DNA from: Streptomyces sp. NBC_00102
Lineage (GTDB): Bacteria; Actinomycetota; Actinomycetes; Streptomycetales; Streptomycetaceae
Reading direction: 5' to 3'
Assembly: GCF_026343115.1 (NCBI RefSeq)
Contig: NZ_JAPEMC010000007.1
Coordinates: forward strand, 1-64,000
DNA length: 64,000 nt
A model generated the notes under the pieces. It saw nothing but the letters and a program-made list of their open reading frames with translations, searched no databases and was not told the origin of the DNA. The translations under genes and the position numbers were made by a program. Shown piece after piece: positions 8,761 to 15,655 of the stretch; the stretch's first letter is position 1; the number at the start of each line of letters is the position of its first letter.

Positions 8761-8834
8761 TGTGAAGGGCGGATGTTCTTGATGTCCAGGGACCGACGGA
8801 CCAGTGGCTCGAACACGGTGACAGGGGTGGGGAT

Positions 8835-10733
8835 ATGACGGCCGGCGCCGTGCCCGGTCCCCGTCTCCGGGCGACCCGCACCCTGACCGAAGTGCCTCGC
8901 TGGGCCGCGCTCCAGCGGGAGTTGTTCGCCTTTCAGGACAGAGCCTGGCGGCTCTTCTCCGACCGTTACACCGAGGGTGACGGCCGCCTCGTCTTCCGGG
9001 ACACGCTCGGCGTCGGCCCGGACGGCCGTGACGGCGTGGACGACTTCTACGAGCCGTTCTTCAACTGGCCCACGCTGTACGTCCTCGGCGGCAGCGCGGA
9101 TCTCCTGACGGCGGCGCGGCGGCACTGGAGCGGCGTGTCCGCGCAGCTCACCGAGATGGGCATGCTCCGGGGCGGGCTGGAGCGCGGATACGACTGGTTC
9201 CACCAGGGCGAGGGCCTGCTGCTCTTCTACGGCCTGTGCCTGGCCGACCCCCATGACCGTCGACTGCGTGAACTGGCCAGCAGTTTCGCCGACTTCTATC
9301 TTCCTGGCGGCCCGAACTACGATCCGGATCACCGGGTCGTGCGCGCACCGCACAACGGATCGGCGGGGCCGCGCGAGGGATTCAGCGACGAGGAGCCGTA
9401 CTTCCCGTGGAGCCTCGCTCTGCGCCCGTACGGGCTGCCGCTCGACGCGATGGACGACGTCACCTCCTTCGACCAGCTCGCGGCCGACCCCGAGCGCGCC
9501 CGCTCCTACGGCCGTGCGATGTGGGACCGGATGGGGCGCGGTGACACGATCGTCAATCTGGCCGCGACGGGACTGGCCACGAACGCCTTCCTCCTCGGCG
9601 GTGAGCAGCGCTACGCGGACTGGGTGAGCGAGTACGTCGGCGCCTGGCGGGAACGGCTCGACGGACACGACGTCGTGCCGGACAACGCGGGCCTCAGCGG
9701 CAAGGTGGGCGAGTACCTGGGCGGCCGGTGGTACGGCGCGCACTACGGCTGGTCCTGGCCGCACGGCCTCTCCCCGGTGGGCAGCGCCACCCTCGTAGGA
9801 GCCTCGAACGCGGCCCTGCTGACCGGCGACCCGGCCTACCTCGACCTGGCCCGCAACCCGCTCGACGCCGTCCTGCGGCAGGGTGAGCAGCGCGGCGCCG
9901 ACGACCGGGGCACCCTGGGAGAACGCTGGGATCCGCATCTGGACGCGATGGACGCCGACCGCACGCTGATGGTCCCGCAGCGGCACAACGACGACGGCTG
10001 GTTCGACTTCACGGTGATGCCAGGCCAACTGCCGCTCTCCCTATGGCACTTCAGCCGGGAGGACGCGGATCAGGAACGTATCGAGCGGCTGCGCGCCGGC
10101 GCCAACTGGGACTGGACGGCGGTGCACACCCAGCGCATCAAGGACGAGGCAGGCCACGAGGAGCCGTGGTACGAGTTCCTGCGGGGCCGGAATCCGGGCT
10201 TCCCCGAGCGCATGCTGCGCAGCGCCCTCGACTCCTGCGCCGCACGCGTCGAGGCCATCGAGAACGACCCGGTGGACCCGGCTGTGGGCCCCGGCATCCT
10301 CGACATCCACCACTGGCAGAACCTCAACCCCGTGGTCACCGAGGCGCTGCTGCAGCTGACCACCGGCTCCCCCCAGGTGCTCTACAACGGGGGCCTCACC
10401 CACATGCACCTGCGTTACTGGGACGCGGCCGGACAGCGCCCCGGCCTTCCCGAGGAGGTGGTGGCACTCGTCTCCGACATCCGCCCCGAGCGCACCGTCG
10501 TGGACCTGGTCAACCTCGGTGGTACCGCGCGCTCGCTGGTGGTGCAGGCGGGCTCCTTCGCCGAACACATCCTGCACACCGCGCAGGTCGACGACGGTCC
10601 CGTCGAGGAGGTGGGCGGCCCCCATTGCCGCGTGGAACTGCCCGGAGGCACCCAGGTGAGGCTGAAGCTGACGATGACCCTGCGCGGCGCCCGCCCCACC
10701 TGCGCCACCCCGTTCCGCCAGGAGGCGCGATGA
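8835..10733 (+). CDS. uncharacterised 632-residue protein, predicted alpha-barrel plus beta-sandwich
   Basis: I do not recognise the family. The protein has no signal peptide, so it is cytosolic. Residues about 20-470 are rich in amphipathic helices with repeated aromatic/Gly-Trp-Pro motifs (FFNWPTLY, RGYDWFHQGEG, HYGWSWPHGLSP, DGWFDF), resembling the (alpha/alpha) toroids of polysaccharide lyases and unsaturated-glycoside hydrolases. The last 100 residues look like a beta-sandwich (RTVVDLVNLGGTARSLVVQA). Its stop overlaps the next gene's ATG (ATGA) and its promoter has an operator site, so it belongs to the fucose-type regulon. A role on an imported oligosaccharide or sugar acid is inferred from context only. 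Confidence 0.75.
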   Translation: MTAGAVPGPRLRATRTLTEVPRWAALQRELFAFQDRAWRLFSDRYTEGDGRLVFRDTLGVGPDGRDGVDDFYEPFFNWPTLYVLGGSADLLTAARRHWSGVSAQLTEMGMLRGGLERGYDWFHQGEGLLLFYGLCLADPHDRRLRELASSFADFYLPGGPNYDPDHRVVRAPHNGSAGPREGFSDEEPYFPWSLALRPYGLPLDAMDDVTSFDQLAADPERARSYGRAMWDRMGRGDTIVNLAATGLATNAFLLGGEQRYADWVSEYVGAWRERLDGHDVVPDNAGLSGKVGEYLGGRWYGAHYGWSWPHGLSPVGSATLVGASNAALLTGDPAYLDLARNPLDAVLRQGEQRGADDRGTLGERWDPHLDAMDADRTLMVPQRHNDDGWFDFTVMPGQLPLSLWHFSREDADQERIERLRAGANWDWTAVHTQRIKDEAGHEEPWYEFLRGRNPGFPERMLRSALDSCAARVEAIENDPVDPAVGPGILDIHHWQNLNPVVTEALLQLTTGSPQVLYNGGLTHMHLRYWDAAGQRPGLPEEVVALVSDIRPERTVVDLVNLGGTARSLVVQAGSFAEHILHTAQVDDGPVEEVGGPHCRVELPGGTQVRLKLTMTLRGARPTCATPFRQEAR

Positions 10734-11668
10734 CCGTCCGGCTGCCCTTCGACCTACCCCGCCTGGGCATCGGAACCGCCCCGCTGGGAGGCCTGTTCGA
10801 GGAGGTGTCCGAGGCGGACGCGGTGGCCGTGCTGGAGGCCGCGGCCCGCGAGGGGATCACCTACTTCGACACGGCACCGCGCTACGGGCACGGCCAGGCG
10901 GAGGACCGGCTCGGCCGCCTGCTGGCTCCGGCGGGCGTCACGGCGCCGCTGATCTCCACCAAGACGGGCTGGCTGCTGCGGCCGAACCCCGACGGTTCGC
11001 CGGGCGAGGTCGTCACGGACTGGACGGAGGCCGGTATCCGCGCCTCCCTGGAGTCGAGCCTGGACCGCCTGGGCCGTTCGTCGGTCGACGTGCTCTATCT
11101 GCACGACCCCGACGCCTTCCCGGACGAGGTCCGGCGCACGGCCTACCCGGCGCTGCGCCGTCTGCGGGACGAAGGACTGGTACGGGCGATCGGGTTCGGC
11201 ATGAACAACAGTGCGCCGCTCGCCGCGTACGTGGCGGAGTTCGACGTGGACGTCGTCCTCGTCGCGGGCCGGTTCTCGCTCCTGGACCACGACGCGCTGG
11301 GAACACTGTTGCCGCTGTGCCTGAGGACCGGCACCTCGGTGGTGGTCGGCGGGGTTTTCAACACCGGTCTCCTCGCCGACCCCTCCCCCGGCGCGATGTT
11401 CAACTACCGTCCCGTTCCGGAGCGGGACCTGGCCCGTGCGCGGCGGTGCCGCGACCTGTGCGCGGAGTACGGAGTGCCGCTCGCCGCGGCAGCGGTCCAG
11501 TTCCCCTTCCTGCATCCGGCCGTCGCGTCGGTCGTCGTCGGCTGTCGGTCGGCCGCCGAGGTCACGGCCAACGCGGCGGCGTCGCGGTTCCGGGTCCCGG
11601 ACGCGCTGTGGCGGCGGTTGGGTGAAGCAGGTTTCGTTCCGCCGGAGTTGGTGCCCGCCGGGGAGTGA
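10730..11668 (+). CDS. aldo/keto reductase, probable L-fucose dehydrogenase
   Basis: A 312-residue AKR whose ATG overlaps the previous stop. The tetrad is visible: Asp and Tyr in YFDTAPRYGHGQAEDRLG, Lys in ISTKTGW, His in YLHDPD. The sequence style (LGIGTAPLGGL..., VFNTGLLA near residue 205) is that of the D-threo-aldose/pyridoxal dehydrogenase branch that includes bacterial NAD(P)+ L-fucose dehydrogenases. It would oxidise L-fucose to its lactone, the substrate of the COG3618 lactonase nearby. Substrate assignment is by family and context. A fuconate dehydratase and later steps are not seen and may lie left of the window. Confidence 0.8.
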   Translation: MTVRLPFDLPRLGIGTAPLGGLFEEVSEADAVAVLEAAAREGITYFDTAPRYGHGQAEDRLGRLLAPAGVTAPLISTKTGWLLRPNPDGSPGEVVTDWTEAGIRASLESSLDRLGRSSVDVLYLHDPDAFPDEVRRTAYPALRRLRDEGLVRAIGFGMNNSAPLAAYVAEFDVDVVLVAGRFSLLDHDALGTLLPLCLRTGTSVVVGGVFNTGLLADPSPGAMFNYRPVPERDLARARRCRDLCAEYGVPLAAAAVQFPFLHPAVASVVVGCRSAAEVTANAAASRFRVPDALWRRLGEAGFVPPELVPAGE

Positions 11669-11710
11669 ACCGAATCGGCGCGACCCCGGCCCGGCCCACC
11701 GCACGCGCCT

Positions 11711-11763
11711 GGCCGGGGTCGCGCGGGCCGGGGTCGCGCGGGCCGGGGTCGCGCGGGCCGGGC
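11711..11763. repeat. 15-bp tandem repeat, three and a half copies
   Basis: The unit GGCCGGGGTCGCGCG occurs three times without change, followed by GGCCGGGC. It begins 43 bp after the AKR stop. No function assigned; GC-rich repeat arrays often mark slippage or gene decay. Confidence 0.9.
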
Positions 11764-11772
11764 CGACGACGC

Positions 11773-11830
11773 TTTCCGGACGGGTTCCTTTGGCGGCGCG
11801 GGGCCACCGAGAGGACTCAGCCGAGCAGCG
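11773..11830 (+). pseudogene. possible remnant of a GH1 beta-glucosidase N-terminus
   Basis: The plus strand reads FPDGFLW followed by RRGATERTQ; intact GH1 enzymes start their barrel with FPDGFLWGGATAANQ. Seven residues match exactly and a few more after a one-codon slip, then similarity is lost and no further GH1 motif is found. A chance match cannot be excluded. If real, almost the whole gene has been lost. Confidence 0.3.
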
Positions 11831-12243
11831 GGCCCGTGAGCGCGGTCTGGTGAAGAACGTGGCGGCCGGGGCCTCCAGGTCGATCATCGTGCTGGTGGTC
11901 GTGATGACCTCGATCGGCTTGGTTCGCGCGTAGGGTCCAGGATCACTACCCGAACGGGCGAGCGAAGCATCCCCCGACAAGGTCGAGCTCTGTCAGAAAC
12001 AACTGCACGCGCACCGAGGTGGTTTCGCGTAGGTCTGATCAAGCGCGTTGCTGGTGGCGGGGCGGTCCGCGAGGCGCAGGCGGCTGCTGCGGTGGTCGGG
12101 TGGCCGTCCCATGGCACTCAGACCTTTTCCGACGCGGCACTCGCGGCTTCCCAGTGATCCGCTGCGTCACGGCAGCCCCATGTGGCATGGTCGGGCAGGT
12201 GCTTGCCCAGGACTTCGAGGTCCGTCGAAGCGACCTCTCAAAC

Positions 12244-12888
12244 ATGCCCTTCTCCGCATCCGATCTGCACGAACTTGCCGGCGCCCCTCCCGAGGAGCAG
12301 GCGTTGGCGTTCGCCAGCACGGTCATGCGGAACCCGACCATCACCGCCGTGCTGGAGCGGCTCTCCCCCCTTGATCTACCGCCCTGGTACCTGACTGCGG
12401 GCTCCCTGTTCCAGACCGTGTGGAACGCCGCCGCCGGCCGCGAGGATCTCAACCACGGCATCAGAGATCACGACCTGTTCTTCTACGACCCGGCTGATCT
12501 GTCGTACGAGGCGGAAGATCTCGTGATCAAGAAGTGCCTGAACGCCTGCGAGGATCTGGGCGTCGAGGTCGAGCCGCGCAACCAGGCGCGCGTTCACCTT
12601 TGGTACGGGGGGAAGTACGGCAAGGACATCCCGCAGTATTCGAGCCTCGCGCACGCCATCAGCAGCTTCGCGGCGACGTGCTGCTGCGTCGCGGTGAACC
12701 TGAACGAGGACGGGGTGCTCAGCATCCACACCACCCATGGGTTCGAGGACTTGTTCAACGGGGTGCTGCGTCCGAGTCCCGTGACCATCGCTCCTCGCCA
12801 GGTGTACGAGGACAAAGCCGCGCGGTGGATGGAGGTGTGGCCGGCCTTGCGGAAGCTGCCGTGGCCACAGGACTCGGACGCCGGGTAG
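12244..12888 (+). CDS. nucleotidyltransferase-fold protein (COG3575-like)
   Basis: A 214-residue protein with the pattern WYLTAGSLFQTVWN (about 45-58) and HGIRDHDLFFYD (about 69-80), which corresponds to the GS and DxD metal-binding elements of minimal nucleotidyltransferases of the COG3575 family. Members are small cytosolic proteins of unknown physiological role. The ATG at 12244 is chosen because the family N-terminus starts close to it; an in-frame ATG at 12187 would add 19 unconserved residues. No good ribosome-binding site is seen at either. It converges with the EEP-fold gene, 5 bp apart. Confidence 0.7.
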   Translation: MPFSASDLHELAGAPPEEQALAFASTVMRNPTITAVLERLSPLDLPPWYLTAGSLFQTVWNAAAGREDLNHGIRDHDLFFYDPADLSYEAEDLVIKKCLNACEDLGVEVEPRNQARVHLWYGGKYGKDIPQYSSLAHAISSFAATCCCVAVNLNEDGVLSIHTTHGFEDLFNGVLRPSPVTIAPRQVYEDKAARWMEVWPALRKLPWPQDSDAG

Positions 12889-12893
12889 GACCG

Positions 12894-13694
12894 TTACCGG
12901 GCGGTCAGCACAAGTGCTGCGTGGTCGCTGAGGCCGGAGGACCGGGCGTGGTCGTCGAAGCCGCACTCGGTCAGCCGCGCTGCGGCCCTCGGGGACATCA
13001 GCGCGTAGTCGAGCAGTTGGCCGCCCTGCGGGCCGTACCAGGTCAGGTCGCGGCCGTCCGGCTGGACGCGGCGGTAGCCGTCGATCAGGCCGAGCGCGAT
13101 CAGGGACCGGTAGAACTCGTAGTCGTGCTCCTCGAACAGGCTGCACGGTGGCTGGTGGCCGGGCTCCAGGATGTTGTAGTCACCGGTCATGAGGACCGGG
13201 ACGTCCGGCTCACCCGTGAGCCTGAGCCGGAGCGCCTGGACGACCTGTTCCTGGAACGCCTTGCGGTTCTGGCTGCTCTCGGCGGACATGCCGTTGGTCA
13301 GGGAGTACAGGCCGATGACGTCCAGGTCGCCGAAGTGGGTGGTCAGGCGGGCGGCCACGAGGCGGGGTGTTTCGAAGGAGAGCGGTACCGAACGGACCTG
13401 GAAGCCCTTGGTCGCGACCAAGGTCACGTAGCGGTCGTCCGGTCCCGTGCGCGGCTGGGTGACCGTGAAGCCGCTGCTCTCCAGTTCCTTGGTGAGGTGG
13501 CGGCTCCCGTCGCCGATCTTCACCTCGGTCATGACGATGACGTTCCGCTCGGTCTCGTACAGCCAGTCCACTTGGCGGCGGGCGCGCTCCAGCGAGGGGC
13601 TCGCCATGTTCCAGGAGAGTAAGCGGAATTCACGTCGGGCGACGTCGTCGCCAACGACTTCGGTGTTGCCGAACAGGAAGTCTTGGTCGGTCAT
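12894..13694 (-). CDS. endonuclease/exonuclease/phosphatase (EEP) family protein
   Basis: A 266-residue EEP-fold hydrolase with the expected order of motifs: LLSWNMAS (Asn), VIVMTEVKIG (metal-binding Glu), MTGDYNIL (Asp and Asn) and the terminal LSDHAALVL (Asp-His). These metal-dependent enzymes cleave phosphate esters in nucleic acids, phospholipids or small phosphorylated molecules. There is no signal peptide. It is the last gene of a six-gene minus-strand operon, starting 21 bp after the cupin stop. In this setting a role in dephosphorylating a pathway intermediate, or in self-protection, is possible but unproven. Confidence 0.8.
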   Translation of the reverse strand: MTDQDFLFGNTEVVGDDVARREFRLLSWNMASPSLERARRQVDWLYETERNVIVMTEVKIGDGSRHLTKELESSGFTVTQPRTGPDDRYVTLVATKGFQVRSVPLSFETPRLVAARLTTHFGDLDVIGLYSLTNGMSAESSQNRKAFQEQVVQALRLRLTGEPDVPVLMTGDYNILEPGHQPPCSLFEEHDYEFYRSLIALGLIDGYRRVQPDGRDLTWYGPQGGQLLDYALMSPRAAARLTECGFDDHARSSGLSDHAALVLTAR

Positions 13695-13715
13695 CCTCGG
13701 GGTCCTTTCCGGTGG

Positions 13716-14369
13716 TCAGGCTGCGGGGCGGTCGTCGAGGATGTCGGTGATGCTCGTGGTGAGCCGCGCCACCGTCATCCGCTTGTCGGCACGTTCCTTC
13801 TCGCTCTCGTACTTCGCGCCCTTGACGACGAAAGAACTGCCGGTGGGCGCGTCGATGATGCGGAAGCTGTCCTTGGCCGCCGGTCCGCGCAGGACGAGCG
13901 AGATGGTTCCCGCCTCCGCGGTCACGGAGTGTACGGCGGTGTGGTCCAGGACGTACCAGTCTCCGACGTTTTCGGTGCGGATCTGAAGTGGCCGCAAGTT
14001 CTCCGCCGAGGCGGATTCGAAGTCTCCGTCGGAGCCGTACTGCGTGTGCCGGTAGGAACCCGCGAGGATGGCGGAAGCGAAGGGCCAACGGTGGTTGTGC
14101 GGACGGTCGAAGTAGCCCGCGCGGAAGCGGTGCAGGCGAACGCGGAAGCCGTGCTCGGGGTCGTCGTGCAGGACGAGCTTGTCCATGAAGTCGTAGCTCT
14201 CGCACATGTCCACCAGCGCTGCGTCACCGGGCAGTTGGCGGAGGAGATGGACGACCAGACTCCAGCGCGCGTCGGTCAGGGTGGCGAACGCCCTCTCCGC
14301 CGCGGCCGTGACCGCGGGGAGGTCGTTCCAGTCGAGGTGGTGGAGCGAAGGGAGAATACGGGAGGTCAT
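13716..14369 (-). CDS. cupin-fold protein in the radical SAM operon
   Basis: A 217-residue protein with one cupin domain in the centre: the first cupin motif reads RPHNHRWPFASAILAGSYRH (about 104-123) with two metal-ligand histidines and a downstream HTAVHSVTAEAG supplying another histidine. An N-terminal helical region of about 80 residues precedes it. Such proteins are usually metal-dependent oxygenases, isomerases or binding proteins; the reaction cannot be named. Its ATG overlaps the formyltransferase stop (ATGA), so the two are translationally coupled and probably made in equal amounts. Confidence 0.75.
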   Translation of the reverse strand: MTSRILPSLHHLDWNDLPAVTAAAERAFATLTDARWSLVVHLLRQLPGDAALVDMCESYDFMDKLVLHDDPEHGFRVRLHRFRAGYFDRPHNHRWPFASAILAGSYRHTQYGSDGDFESASAENLRPLQIRTENVGDWYVLDHTAVHSVTAEAGTISLVLRGPAAKDSFRIIDAPTGSSFVVKGAKYESEKERADKRMTVARLTTSITDILDDRPAA

Positions 14370-15655
14370 CGCGGGGCTCCGGGTGAGTAGGTGGTGTCGA
14401 GGAGGCGCCGCAGCGCGGGGTGCATGCGGTAGAACCGGCGGGCGGTACCGTGCTGCCGCCGCCCTGAGGGAAGCTCTCCCGACCGGGCGAAGCCGGCACA
14501 CACCTCGGTGAGAAGGCTGATCTGCGCGTCCTTCACGGCCTGCCGGAGGTCGGGGGAATCGGCGGGCACTTCGCGTTGGGCGAGAACGTCGCCGGCGTCG
14601 ACCGCCTCGGTGACGGTGTGGACACTGCACACCGGGCGGTCGCCCGCCAGGACGGCCCACGCGACGGCGTCCATGCCCCGGTACGCAGGCAGGGCGCCGT
14701 TGTGCGCGTTGACGGTGCCGGTGCGCGGGGCGTCCAGCACGGTGGCGGGCACGACGTCCATGCCGATCAGGACGAGAAGGTCTGTCTTCCACTCGGTCAG
14801 TGCTGCGGCGGCGTTCGGCCAGTCGCGGTGGGCGACTCGGACGGTAGGTGCTGCGGGAGCGTCCACCAAGGCTGCGCGGCCGGCGGGGAAGACCGCGGCC
14901 TGGCGGGGGGACGGGTACCACGCCGAGGCGTAGACGCTGTCCGGAGCGGGACTCCCGCCTCTGTCCTGGTGCAGGACTACCCCGGCGACGGAGAACCCGG
15001 CCGTTCGCGCCGCGTCCAGGAACAAGGGGAGGCCCTTGGAGTCGGCACCGGCCATCACCGCGATACGACCGTCCCGCGCGGTCGGCGCGGGACGCTCCGC
15101 TACCGGGGTCGCCGCGGGGAGTCGGGCAGGTCGGGGGCGCGGCAGCGTGTCGAGGGTTTCCAGCGCCTGCGACAGCACGGCGACCGCGAGCGAGGTCGGG
15201 GGCACCGGGGCAGTGAGGCAGACCGCGAGGAGCTTCAGAGCGGCGTTCAGGTAGCGAGGGTCGGCGGTGGCACGGGTGATGCCGATCCAGTGGCGGCACA
15301 GCCACAGGTACAGCTCTGCCAGCTCGGCATCGACCGTGGCCACGCGTTTCGGTACGGGAGGCCGGACCAGGGCGGAGGTCTCCACAGCATGCAGCAGGGC
15401 TTCCTCCGCCGGATCGGAGGCGTAGTGGTGGCCGATACGGCCGGAGAGCCACGCACGGGTCTGGGCGCGCACGTTCCCGGACGCCGTCGCCGGCCGGGCG
15501 ACGAGCACGGGAGCGGGCAAGCCGAGGCTGAGGCGTCCCGCGAGCAGGGGCGGGGCCTGTCGGACGAACCCGGCCCGCAGGGCGGACAGGGAGCCGGCCG
15601 TGATCAGGTCGCCGTCATCGGCGGCGACGCCGAGCGAGCGGGCACCGGGGATCAC
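14366..15655 (-). CDS. formyltransferase with a long N-terminal extension
   Basis: A 429-residue protein from a GTG that overlaps the aminotransferase stop (GTGA). The C-terminal half is a formyl_trans_N domain: VNAHNGALPAYRG carries the catalytic Asn and His of the Asn-x-His pair, and DAGDVLAQ supplies the Asp, all as in Fmt and sugar N-formyltransferases that use N10-formyl-tetrahydrofolate. The first 200 or so residues are helical and match nothing I know; they replace the normal N-terminal position of the domain. Directly downstream of a DegT aminotransferase, it may formylate the amino group that enzyme makes. The acceptor is unknown. Confidence 0.8.
   Translation of the reverse strand: MIPGARSLGVAADDGDLITAGSLSALRAGFVRQAPPLLAGRLSLGLPAPVLVARPATASGNVRAQTRAWLSGRIGHHYASDPAEEALLHAVETSALVRPPVPKRVATVDAELAELYLWLCRHWIGITRATADPRYLNAALKLLAVCLTAPVPPTSLAVAVLSQALETLDTLPRPRPARLPAATPVAERPAPTARDGRIAVMAGADSKGLPLFLDAARTAGFSVAGVVLHQDRGGSPAPDSVYASAWYPSPRQAAVFPAGRAALVDAPAAPTVRVAHRDWPNAAAALTEWKTDLLVLIGMDVVPATVLDAPRTGTVNAHNGALPAYRGMDAVAWAVLAGDRPVCSVHTVTEAVDAGDVLAQREVPADSPDLRQAVKDAQISLLTEVCAGFARSGELPSGRRQHGTARRFYRMHPALRRLLDTTYSPGAPR

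Larger units (their letters stand above)
11669..12243. other. gene-poor gap with short repeats and a possible GH1 trace
   Basis: No convincing gene. It contains a 15-bp tandem repeat array, a short stretch that reads like the start of a GH1 beta-glucosidase, and then unremarkable GC-rich DNA up to the nucleotidyltransferase-like gene. Confidence 0.6.

Noticed and set aside
13716..15452. Single 578-codon minus-strand protein joining cupin and an upstream part
   Set aside because: The upstream part is out of phase with the formyltransferase coding frame; the cupin starts at the ATGA overlap at 14369.
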